Assembly (NCBI RefSeq): GCF_900230215.1
Contig: NZ_LT907982.1
Coordinates: 1 to 64,000, forward strand
Direction of reading: 5' to 3'
Origin: Jatrophihabitans sp. GAS493
GTDB lineage: Bacteria > Actinomycetota > Actinomycetes > Mycobacteriales > Jatrophihabitantaceae
DNA length: 64,000 bases
Shown here: in pieces, positions 38,430 through 48,400 of the stretch
Position numbering within the stretch: the first letter of the stretch is position 1
How the letters are laid out: the number at the start of each line of letters is the position of its first letter
Program-made: the position numbers and the translations under genes
Notes under the pieces: generated by a model
What the model was told of the DNA's origin: nothing
What the model saw: only the letters and a program-made list of their open reading frames with translations
Database searches by the model: none

Positions 38430-39070
38430 GTTGGTTGCCATCCTTCTTGGGTTTCGCTGTCACGGGCCGGTGCGCCGAACCAGGTGCGTCCCGCGGGAAC
38501 GTCCCTGAGCAGTACCGACCCCATCCCGACCACACTGTCGGCGCCGATAGTCAGATTCTGTCGAACCGAGGCCGCCATTCCGAGGTAGGCCCGTTCGCCG
38601 ACCCGCACCCCGCCGCCGAGAACCACGCCGGCGCAGAGGGTCGCGTAGTCACCGATTCGATCGTCGTGGGTCAGCGTCACGTTCGGCATCAGCACGACGT
38701 GTTCACCCACCTCGACCGAGGCGGTGAGGACGCAGCCGGCCAGCAGCAGACTTCCGGCCCCGATCGAGCAGGACGGGGGCAGCGCGACCGACGGGTGCAC
38801 CACGCAGGCGTAGCGGGTCGGCGGCAGATCCAGCCGCTGAGCCAGAGCCTCGCGGGCGGTTCCCGAGCCGGCGCAGAGCAGCACCTGGGCGTCGGGGTGA
38901 TCGGCGATGGCCGATAGGCCGCCGAGCACCTTCACCCCGTCGACCAGCTCGCCGACCAGTGCCGGGTTGTCATCGACGATCCCCACCACGTCATAGCGCT
39001 GCTGGACGCGGACGGCCTCGAGCGCCTCGCGGGCCAGGCCGCTAGCGGCGACGAGGATCAGCGCGGTCAT
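38426..39070 (-). CDS. NeuD/PglD-family sugar O- or N-acetyltransferase
   Basis: A 214-residue protein overlapped by four bases with genes on both sides. The N-terminal Rossmann-like domain (LILVAASGLAREALEAV, YDVVGIVDDNPALVG) binds the sugar nucleotide. The C-terminal left-handed beta-helix (SIGAGSLLLAGCVLTASVEV, MPNVTLTHDDRIGDYATLCA, RVGERAYLGMAASVRQNLTI) binds acetyl-CoA. The catalytic base is expected to be the His in LTHDD. PglD acetylates the 4-amino group of a UDP-sugar made by a DegT enzyme such as PglE, and the next gene upstream is a PglE-like DegT. This makes that reaction the best guess. Confidence 0.85.
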   Translation of the reverse strand: MTALILVAASGLAREALEAVRVQQRYDVVGIVDDNPALVGELVDGVKVLGGLSAIADHPDAQVLLCAGSGTAREALAQRLDLPPTRYACVVHPSVALPPSCSIGAGSLLLAGCVLTASVEVGEHVVLMPNVTLTHDDRIGDYATLCAGVVLGGGVRVGERAYLGMAASVRQNLTIGADSVVGMGSVLLRDVPAGRTWFGAPARDSETQEGWQPT

Positions 39071-40206
39071 GCGACGGCGCGCGCCGCTTGACGGACGGCA
39101 TCCACGACGCGGGCGATCTCCTCGGCCGTCATCTGATGAAATACCGGAAGAATAAGGGTATTCGCCGTCAGATGATCGGTGACCGGAAGGGCGGCGTGGG
39201 GATGATCGGCGTAGGCCGGCTGCCGGTGGGAGGCCATGATCCCGCGGCGCGCCGAGATCTCATTCGTAGCCAGGTGCGCCAGCAGCCCTTCACGATCCAT
39301 CGGGAATTGCGGGAGAATCTCCACCCAGAACGACTGGAAGTTGGACTCCCCCCACGCCGGGTCGGTGAGTACCCGGAGCCCGGCGATCCCGGCGAACGCC
39401 CGCTGGTACTCGGCGACGATCTCGCGGCGGCGGGCCACGATCGCCTCCAGCCGGTCCAGCTGGACCAGGCCCACGGCGGCCTGCAGATCGGTCATGCGGT
39501 AGTTGTAGCCGACCTCGAGGTACTGCTCCTCGGGTGGCAGTGTGCTCTGGTGACGCTCGGCCGCGCTGACGCTCATCGCGTGCTCGCGCAGCCGCCGCGC
39601 CCGCTGGGCCCACTCGGCGTTGTCGGTGGTGAGCATGCCGCCCTCACCGGTGGTGATCAGCTTGCGGGGGTGGAAGGACCAGGCGGCGATCTCGGCGCCC
39701 TGCCCGACCGGGCCACCACGGTAGCGGGAGCCGGCGGCGCAGGCGGCGTCCTCGATGACGGCGATGCCGCGGCCCTCGCAGAGGGCACGGACCGACGCGA
39801 CGTCGGCCGGCACACCGCCCTGGTGGACCAGGATGACGGCCTTGGTCGCCGGGGTCAGCACGGCTTCGATGCTCTGCGCGGTGAGGTTGCCGGTGAGCGG
39901 GTCGACGTCGGCGAAGACCGGAGTGGCCCCGACGTACATCGGGGCGTTGGTGGTGGCGATGAAGGAGAACGACGGGACTACCACCTCGTCACCGGCGCCC
40001 ACGCCGGCCACCACCAGGCTCAGGTGCAGGGCGGTGGTGCAGTTCGAGACGGCGACGGCGTGCTTCGCCCCGACCAGGGCGGCGAACTTCTCCTCGAAGG
40101 CGGCCACCCGCGGACCCTGGGCGACCCAGCCGGATTCGATGGCGGCCGTCACCGCGGCGACCTCCTCGGCCCCCATCCACGGCTTGGCGACGTTGATGCG
40201 GGTCAT
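39067..40206 (-). CDS. DegT/DnrJ/EryC1 aminotransferase (PglE/PseC-like)
   Basis: 379 residues from the ATG at 40206, which overlaps the epimerase stop (ATGA). INVAKPWMGAEEVAAVTAAI, VSNCTTALHLSLVV, VVVPSFSFIATTNAP, LVHQGGVPADV, EDAACAAGS and AWSFHPRKLITTGEGGM, with the PLP lysine at 182. This HPRK-(I/L)-TTGEGGM form is the group making 4-amino-4-deoxy sugars from 4-keto sugar nucleotides (PglE, perosamine synthase, PseC). It is coupled to the NeuD/PglD-like acetyltransferase downstream, which would acetylate the new amine. Confidence 0.87.
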   Translation of the reverse strand: MTRINVAKPWMGAEEVAAVTAAIESGWVAQGPRVAAFEEKFAALVGAKHAVAVSNCTTALHLSLVVAGVGAGDEVVVPSFSFIATTNAPMYVGATPVFADVDPLTGNLTAQSIEAVLTPATKAVILVHQGGVPADVASVRALCEGRGIAVIEDAACAAGSRYRGGPVGQGAEIAAWSFHPRKLITTGEGGMLTTDNAEWAQRARRLREHAMSVSAAERHQSTLPPEEQYLEVGYNYRMTDLQAAVGLVQLDRLEAIVARRREIVAEYQRAFAGIAGLRVLTDPAWGESNFQSFWVEILPQFPMDREGLLAHLATNEISARRGIMASHRQPAYADHPHAALPVTDHLTANTLILPVFHQMTAEEIARVVDAVRQAARAVA

Positions 40207-41183
40207 GAGGCCTCGCTGGCGGCGAGTTTGTCCGCCTTCCACCAGGCGACGAGGCGGCGCAGGCCCTCGTCCAGCCCGACCTCGGCGGTGAAGCCGAGGT
40301 CGCGGGTGGCGGCCGAGGTATCGGCCAGGCGCCGGGTGACCCCGTTGACCGCACGCTCCGGTCCGAACTCCACATCCAGGTCGGAGTCCATCGAGCGCAG
40401 CAGCGCCCGAGCCAGATCCAGCAGGCTCGTCTCGACGCCGCTGGCCACGTTGTAGAAGCCTTCGTTGACGTCACTCTCGATGGCCAGGATGTTCGCCCGG
40501 GCGATGTCCTCGGTGTAGACGAAATCCATCGTCTGCAGGCCGTTGCCGAAGATCAACGGCGGCTTCCCCTCGACGATCCGCTCCATCCAGCGCACCAACA
40601 CCTCGGTGTAGACGCCGTAGATGTCCATTCGCGGCCCATAGACGTTGAACGGCAGCAGGCCGACGTAGTTCAGGCCGTACATCGCCCGGAAACTGGTCAT
40701 CATGCCCTGGTTGAAGGACTTGGCCGCGCCGTAGAACGTGTCGTTGTTGTGGTGGTGGTGGCGCTCGGTCGTCGGGAACTCCTCAGCCAGGCCGTAGGCC
40801 GACGCGCTGGAGGCCGCGACCACCTTCTGCACGTTGTGGGCGGCCGCGGCCTCCAGCACGTTGAAGGTTCCGTCGACCAGCACCTCCAACGCCAGCCGGG
40901 GCTCCTCAGCGCACTGGGTGATCCGGATGGCGGCCTGATGGCAGACGACGTCCTTGCCCTTGGTGAGGTCATGGACCAGATCCCGGTCGCGCAGATCGCC
41001 CTCGATCAGGTTCACCCGACCGGTGGCGAAGGCGTCGGCCAGGTTCGCCCGCCGGCCCCGCACCAGGTTGTCGAGGATGTCGACGTTCGCGGCACCGGCG
41101 GCCAGCAGCTGATCCACCAGGGTGGAGCCGATGGTTCCGGCACCTCCGGTGACCAGAACGTTCGCTGCGTTGAGTGCGGTCAT
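40203..41183 (-). CDS. NAD-dependent epimerase/dehydratase (UDP-glucose 4-epimerase-like)
   Basis: A 326-residue extended SDR: GGAGTIGS at 13-20 for NAD binding, catalytic region AASSASAYG (about 123-131), Tyr151 and Lys155 in YGAAK, then FNVYGPRMDIYGVYTEVL and FVYTEDIARANILA. It differs from GalE in having His142-His145, a run of four histidines just before the catalytic Tyr. It likely supplies a 4-epimerised or 4-keto sugar nucleotide for the aminotransferases. It overlaps neighbours by four bases on both sides. Confidence 0.86.
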   Translation of the reverse strand: MTALNAANVLVTGGAGTIGSTLVDQLLAAGAANVDILDNLVRGRRANLADAFATGRVNLIEGDLRDRDLVHDLTKGKDVVCHQAAIRITQCAEEPRLALEVLVDGTFNVLEAAAAHNVQKVVAASSASAYGLAEEFPTTERHHHHNNDTFYGAAKSFNQGMMTSFRAMYGLNYVGLLPFNVYGPRMDIYGVYTEVLVRWMERIVEGKPPLIFGNGLQTMDFVYTEDIARANILAIESDVNEGFYNVASGVETSLLDLARALLRSMDSDLDVEFGPERAVNGVTRRLADTSAATRDLGFTAEVGLDEGLRRLVAWWKADKLAASEAS

Positions 41184-42238
41184 GATGCTCCTCCGGTTGT
41201 CAGTACGGTACTTTCGACCGGCACCAGCGCGCCGCCCTCGGCGAGGCTACGGTCGGCGGCCTCCAGTACCTCCAGCACCCGCAGGCCCGCACGGCCATCG
41301 GTTCGCGGGGCACGCTTCTCATTGATCGCCGCGGCGAACTCGCCGGCCATGATCGCCAGCGCCTCGCGCTCGGGCAGCGTCGGTGCGTGCATGTCGCCGA
41401 GACGGTAGGAGACCTGAGCCCGGGCCCGTTCGGTGGCGTCGGCCGAGACCGAGTGCAGGTCAACGCCGCGGTCATAGAGGGACAGCCGCTGCTGCGGGTT
41501 CAGGTCGTCCCAGACGAGAGTCTGGCGCGAGCCGCCGATCACCATCTGCCGGATCTTGGTCGGGCTGAGCCAGTTGACGTGCACGTGCGCGATGGCACCG
41601 CCGGGCAGCGGCATCGTCAAGTAGCCGACACACACATTGCCGGCGCCGAGCGGGTCGGCTCCCTGGGCGCCGACCGACACCGGCCGCAGCCCGCCGGGGA
41701 GCACATAGTCCAGAATCGACAGATCATGCGGGGCGAGATCCCAGAAGACGTTGACATCGGGCTGGATCAGTCCGAGGTTGATCCGCACCGAGTCGATGAA
41801 GAGGATCTCACCGAGCACGCCGTCGGCGATGAGTTCGCCGATGCGCTGCACCACCGGGGTGTAGCAGAAGGTGTGGTCGGTCATCAGCACCAGGTCATGC
41901 TGATCGGCGACCTGGACCATCTGCGCACCGACCGGGTGGCTGTCGGCCAGCGGCTTCTCGACGAGGACGTGCTTGCCCGCCTGCAGCGCCGCGAGGGCGA
42001 TCGGGCTGTGCGTCTGCGCCGGAGTGGCGATCGCGACCGCGTCGATGTCGTCGCGGGCCAGTAGCCGCTCCAGCGACGTCTCGACCTCGATCGTGCTGCG
42101 GTCACCGATCACCCGGCGCGCCTTCGCCTCATCCAGGTCGCAGACCGCGACGAGATCCCAATCGGGGCTGGAGCGGAAGTTCCGCACCAGGTTGGGTCCC
42201 CAATACCCGGCGCCGACGACGCCAATCCCCAGAGTCAT
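41180..42238 (-). CDS. Gfo/Idh/MocA-family sugar-nucleotide dehydrogenase (WbpB-like)
   Basis: 352 residues from the ATG at 42238 (GGGATGG upstream); an ATG five codons earlier is possible. NAD-binding motif GVVGAGYWGPNLVRNF is at the start, and the EKP motif of the family is in HVLVEKPLADS. The C-terminal half has FIDSVRINLGLIQPDVNVFW, then DLAPHDLSILDYVL with the conserved D/H of the substrate site. This matches the group of WbpB/WlbA enzymes, which oxidise the 3-hydroxyl of UDP-GlcNAc(A) to give a 3-keto sugar for transamination by a WbpE-like DegT. It is the first gene of the coupled minus-strand run down to the GT4 at 34.3 kb. Confidence 0.86.
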   Translation of the reverse strand: MTLGIGVVGAGYWGPNLVRNFRSSPDWDLVAVCDLDEAKARRVIGDRSTIEVETSLERLLARDDIDAVAIATPAQTHSPIALAALQAGKHVLVEKPLADSHPVGAQMVQVADQHDLVLMTDHTFCYTPVVQRIGELIADGVLGEILFIDSVRINLGLIQPDVNVFWDLAPHDLSILDYVLPGGLRPVSVGAQGADPLGAGNVCVGYLTMPLPGGAIAHVHVNWLSPTKIRQMVIGGSRQTLVWDDLNPQQRLSLYDRGVDLHSVSADATERARAQVSYRLGDMHAPTLPEREALAIMAGEFAAAINEKRAPRTDGRAGLRVLEVLEAADRSLAEGGALVPVESTVLTTGGAS

Positions 42239-42408
42239 TCCTGCCCATCCCATCTGCGAAGAATCGTGCCCGACGAACCAACGCCGACCATCGAACTAAA
42301 CCCGGCGCGCAGAGCACATACCGATTCCGGGCAGGCCCCTCCGAGCAGATACATCGTTCTTCGAGTGTTTCACATTGCGAGCATGGAGGTCTGATTGAAA
42401 TTGCTTTC

Positions 42409-45400
42409 TCAGACGTGCAGCCCGAACTGAAGCGATCGGAAGGTTGGCGTCACGAGCGCGGTGCCAGTCGTCGTCATGGTGATCTGGTACTGGATGTAGC
42501 GCGACGTCTTGCTGACCAGCGCCCCGGACGCAGCGAGCGTCGTGTAGGCCGTCCATGTTCCGTCCGGGGTGGCTGTGTTCCCGGTCCGCACCTTCACGAC
42601 CATCGTCGTGCCGGTCGGGACGGTGGCATCCCAGGTGGCCGCATCCCAGGTCACGGCGGCCGAACCGTCGATGACGCGGGATAGGAAGGTCCCCGACGTC
42701 GCGTACGGCGCCACTCGGACGTAGGTGACGACCAACCCGGCGTCGGTGGTGACACCGTCGTAGAACTGCGGACGCATCGCGCCGAAGAGCGCCGTGAAGT
42801 TGTGCGTGTACTTCTGGACGTCATCCACATAGAAGGTGACAGCCGAGGAGGTCCACGCGATCTGGAACTTGTGCGAGGCGACGACCCACCCGGTGGCGAT
42901 GACCGAGCTGGCATTGTTCAGCAGCCCGTCGTTCACCGATGCCACCAACTGGCCCGAGGAGTTGACCGTGAGGCTCGCCTTCACCGAGCTGTTCGACGAC
43001 GCGACCCAACCGATGGTCTGGTTGACCCCGAGGGTGGCCACCGTCTCGAAGCTACGAGTGGCCGAGTAGGTCGCGGTGCTGATCAGGGTCGAGCCCTTGA
43101 TCGTCGCCACGCCGCCGGCAACCGTCGTCTTCCCACCGGTGACCGCGGCACTCGAGGTCCAGCCGGTGGGCAGCGCGGTGCCGGTGAACTCAGCACTGGC
43201 CGCCGGGGTCAGGATCACCTCGCCCGCACCGTTGGCCGAGACCACCGTCGACGTCTTCGTGCCGAGGGTGAAGTCGGCGGTCGTGGAGTCGACGATCGGC
43301 GCGATGGTCGGGGCATAGGTCCAGGTCGCCCCCGCGGTGGAGGGTGACGCGGCGGAGTTCTGCGACCCATCCGCCGAGGTGATGCGGTAGTAGTAGCGGG
43401 TGTTCACGGCCAACGCAGGCAGCGAGACGCTGTGCGCGGTGACCAGTGAGGGCGAGGTGACGGTCAGGTTCAACGCGGTCGCCGAGGTGCCGTAGTTGAC
43501 CGTGCTGGTCGAGGCCTCATTGGTCGTCCACGTGACGACGGCGGTGGTGCCCGATCCGGAGGAGTTGACCGCGGTAATCGTCGGCGGCGTGGTGTCCGGG
43601 ATCGGCGTCGGAACCGGCGTCGGCGTCGGGACAGGTGTCGGCGTGGGCGTGGGCGTGGGCACGGTCGGCGTGTCGTTGAACAGCGGCCCCACCCAGTAGT
43701 TGTTGGCGTTGAAGGTCGAGGTCGGCATGCCAGTCGACGAGTAGCTGTACAAGCCGTTCGCACCAACCGTCGCCTGCAGGGCACCGTAGCCGTATCCGTT
43801 GGCGAAGTAGCCGCCATCCGCCGAGTAGTGGCCGTTCGGCGCGTAGTAGCTCACGATGTACGGCGTCCCCGCGTTGACCGCGACCGGGGTTGCGAAGTTC
43901 AGCGTCTGCCAACCCGAAGCGGACTCGCCGGAGAAGGTTCCGGTGGCCAGCAGCGTGCCGTCCGTGCCCCACAGAGAACCGGTGTGGACACCCGTATTCG
44001 CGGCCGACTTGTAGAAGGTGACGCCGTATACGTAGCCCGAGCGGGCCGGCGTGAAGTTGACGCCGAGCGTGATCGCATCCGCGTCGCCGGCGTCCACCAG
44101 CGCGGGCGTCGCGGCGGTGGAGAAGAGGCCGCACGGGCAAGCCGGTGTACCGGCCGTGGTGAACGACCAGATAGCCGGGTTCGCCGTCGAGTTCCCGCTG
44201 AGGTCAGCGCCACCGACACTTGCGGTGTACGTGACCCCGGCACTCAGCGGCGACGTGGGAGTGAAGGAAGCCGTCTTGGTCGCCGCGTTGTAGCTGGTCG
44301 AGCCGGCCACCGTGGCGCCACCGGCGCTCAGCGTGAAGCTGATCGAGGTCGGGTCCATGGCGGTGGAGAACGTCGCCGTCGGCACGAGGCTGAGCGGCAT
44401 CGAGGTCGAGCCGGCATCGGGCGTCGACGCGGTCACTGTCGGCAGGGTTACCGGGCTGGTCGAGAAGACGACATCGACCCAGTAGTTCGTCTGGTTGTAG
44501 GTCGAAGTCGGGAAACCGGGACCGCCGTAGCCGTAGAGGCCATTCGTGCCGCCGGCCACGGTCAGCGGACCGCTCACCCAGTCGGAGGTGAAGAAACCGC
44601 TGTCAGCCGAGTAGTGACCGTTCGGTGCCGAGTAGCTGACGACGTAGTTGACGTTGGCCGAGATCGCGACCGGCGTGCTGAAGGAGAGCGTCTGCCAACC
44701 GCTGGCCGTCTCGCTGGTGAATGTTCCGGTGGCGAGCTGAGTTCCGTCGGCCGTCCAGAGGGAGCCGGTGTGGGTACCGGTGTTCGCCGCCGACTTGTAG
44801 AACTTGATGCCACTGACATAGCCGGAGCTCGTCGACGTGAAGCTGACACCCAGATTCACGGCGCTGGAGTCACCCGAATCGGCCAGTGTCGGTACCGACT
44901 CCGACCCGAAGAGGGTGCACGGGCAGACGGTCGGGCCACTGGTGGTGAAGGTCCAGGTCTTCGGCGCCGCCAAGGCCGCACCGGTGGTGTCGGTCGCGCT
45001 CAGCGTGGCGGTGAAGACGGTGCGCGGCGCCAGCGCCACTGACGGCGCGAAGGTGACCGTCCGGGAAGCGGCGTCATAGGTGGTGACACCGTTGACTCTG
45101 GTTCCACCGGCCGTCACGGTCAGTGAGACCGATGCCGGCGGCGCGTCGGCGCCGAGCGTCGCGGTCACCGAGGTGGCAACTGAGACACCGATGGCCGACG
45201 GCTTCGGCGAGACGCTGTTGACGTTCTGGGTGGTGAAGATCGGGTCGACCCAGTAGTTCGCGCTGTTGTACGTCGAGGTCGGAATTCCGGCGACACCGTA
45301 GGAGTACAGGCCGTTGTTGCCGGCCGGAGCGGTGAGCACGCCATCGACGAAGGCGGTGGCGAAGAACCCGGAGTCGACCGAGTAGTGCCCGCTCGGCGCG

Positions 45401-48400
45401 TAGTAGCTGGCCTCGTAGGTGACGCCGGCGGTGACGGCGACTGGCGAGGAGAAGACGAGAGTCTGCCAGCCGGTTGCCGACTCATTGCTGAACGTTCCGG
45501 TGGCGAGCTGGGTGCCGTCGGCGGACCAGAGGTATCCGGTGTGCGTTCCGACGTTGGCCGCCGTCTTGTAGAACCGGACGCCGGCGACGAAGCCGTTGCT
45601 CGCCGGGACGAAGTTCACCCCGAGATTTACTGCTGATCCGTCCTGCGAGTCGAGGACGCTGGGCACCATGCTCGACGGGAAGAGCGTGCACGGGCAGGGA
45701 GTGGCCACTGAGAAGGTCCAGACCTTCGGTTGCGCCATCGCGACCCCGTTCGTTCCGGTGGCCGAGATGCTCGCCGTATAGGTCGCTCCCGGCTGCAAGG
45801 CAGCCGAAGGCGTGAACTTCGCGGTCTGGGTTGCGGGGTCGTAGGAGACGGCACCCGCGGTCGGCGTACCCCCGGTGGAGACGGTGAAGGCAAGCTTGGC
45901 GGGGTTGATGGGCGCCGAGAAGGTCACGCTCGGGGTCACCGTCGCCGGTACGCCGAGGGCCGAGGCCAGCGGGAGCTGCGAGGCGATGGCCGGCGGTTGG
46001 CTGGCGGCGTCGGAGAAGAGCGGGTCGACGTAGTAGTTGGCGCCGCCGTAGGTGGTGGTCGGGAAGCCGTGGCCACCGCTGAAGAAGACCCCGTTGAAGG
46101 AAGCCGGGTTGGTCGGCGAGTTGGCCTCGGCGACCAGCGGGCTGGCCTGATAGTCGCGGTAGTAGAAGAAATTCTTGTCGGCGGCATAGTGCCCGGCCGG
46201 CGCGTAGTAGCTCACCACGTAGGTCGTGTTGACGGCGACCTGCACCGGCGCGCTGAAGGTCATTGACTGCCAACCGGAGGCGGTCTCACCGGTGAAGGTG
46301 CCGGTGGCCAGAGCGACCCCGGCCGCGGACCAGAGCGTTCCGGTGTGGGTACCGGTGTTGCCCGCCGACTTGTAGAACCGCACGCCATCGATGAAACCGG
46401 CGGCGGTGGTCGTGAAGCGCACGCCCAGCTCGTTGACTGACGGGTCAGCCGCGTCCGGGGTCGTCGGCGTGGCGGAACCGAAGAGCGTGCAGGGGCACTT
46501 CGTCGTCACGGTCAAGCCGGCCGACGGCGTCTCGACGTTCGCGCTGTCGTCGCTGGCCCGGGAAAGGATCTTCAGGGCTCCGTCGCCGTGCACGATCCCG
46601 GTGTAGGACCAGGAGCTCGTTCCGGTGGCCGGGTGCCAGCTGACTCCACCATCGATGGAGACCTCGACGCCGGCCACAACGCCGCCGCCCGAGTCGGTGG
46701 CGGTGCCGGTCACGGTGACCGACGTGCCGTTGGCGATCGTGGCACCGGCCGCGGGGCTGATGATCGTCGAGGTCGGAGCCACCGTGTCCGTGCTGGCGGT
46801 GGCGGCCACCAGGCCGGCCATCAGCGTCGTGGGCTGAGCGTGCATGTCGGCCAAAAGGTTGATGGTCGCCTGCTGCATACGTGCGTCAGCCGGCGATTCG
46901 ATGCCGTCGTGGTCGTCGCTCAGGCCCCAGCCCCACTGGATCGTCCCGGCACCGAAGACCAGGGCACCGCTCGCCGCGCGGTACTCGGTGATGTGGTGGG
47001 TCGTCGTCCCGGGGGCGGTTACCTGTCCGAAGTCCTGCAGCTCCTCCGGGGTGGAACCGACGGTGGTGGAGAGGTCGATGAGTCCGGCCGGCCGGAAGCC
47101 GTTGTCGACGTCTTCGTCGGATTCGTAGCCGATCGTGTGCGGAGCCAAGACCGTCGAGGCACCCGTCATGGAGTTCAGTCCGGTGCTGCGCCACATCCGG
47201 GTCTTGCCCTGAGCCGCGGTGACGGTGAGGGCCAGGTCGTCGGAGTTGGACATGTACATCGTGCCGGTGAGTGCGTTCTCCGGGTTCGACCCGCCCGGCG
47301 CCGCCCCATACCGAGGGTCTCGCCAGGTTGCGGTCGATTCACCGGTGGGATCGGAGGCCGTCTGGTCCCAGGTCTCCTTGTAGCAGACGAGGGTTCGGTA
47401 GGCGGTGTTGCTGCCATCGATACTGGCTTCGAACCGGGTGTGCCAGTAGACCTCGTTGCCGGAGAGGAACATCAGGTTGACGCCCGCATCACGCGCGCTC
47501 TCCACGTTGGTGCGCTGCGCCTGTGACCAGTACTCGTCATGGCCGACCGACAGGAAGACATGGTGGTTCTTCAGCAGCGTGGCACCGTAGCGGTCAACGT
47601 CGACGCCGGCCATGTAGGAGACGTCGTACCCGTTCTCCTCCATGAACTCGATGGTCGGGAACTCGTTGCTGAAGAGGAAGTCCCGGCCTGAGTTGTCTTC
47701 ACGGGTCGCGAACGGACGGTTGTAACTGAGCTTGCGGGCCCGAGACGGCGAATCCCACATGTCGGTCGTCGAGCCGGTGTAGAAGTCGGCGTCGCCGTAG
47801 CGGTTGTAGGCCTCCCAGGTCTCATCCGAGGTCTGGAAGAGAACGTCCGAGGTGCTGGCGTCGTTGCGGACGACGAAGGTGATGTGGCTGGCGCCACCGG
47901 TGTCGGTCCGGGTCAGCTTGGCGATGTAGACGCCGGAGACGGAGGTCGACGGCACGGCCCAGGAGGCCGACAATCCCCAGTCGCCACAGTCGACGAGGCT
48001 GACGGTCGGGTCGGTGACGCAAGAGGGCTGGGTCTGCGGGAGCGCGGCGGAGGGCGAGATCGAAGCGACCTTGCGCGCACCGTCACCGCCGTAGTAGCCG
48101 AGGCGGTAGATGTCGATGGTGTAGGCCTTGGCCGGGGTGTCGATCTTGAAACCGATCGTGCCGCCGGCGTTCACACTGATGTCGGTCGAGAAGCCCTGGA
48201 TCGTCGAATCACCCGCGCCGTCGATGTCCCACACCGACTCGGGCGTTCCGGGGAGCCGGTTCTCGCAGACGATCGCGTTCACCGTGGTGCCGCAGGAGGA
48301 TCCGGTTGCGGCCGAGGCCGGGGTGGCCGGTAGTGCGTTGAAGAGCGCTGCCAGGAGCAGCGTCGCCACGGTCATACTGGTCCAACGCCGCGCCCGAACC

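Noticed and set aside
42299-42408. Small gene in the gap between the Gfo/Idh gene and the giant gene
   Set aside because: The short frames there have no start signal or family resemblance.
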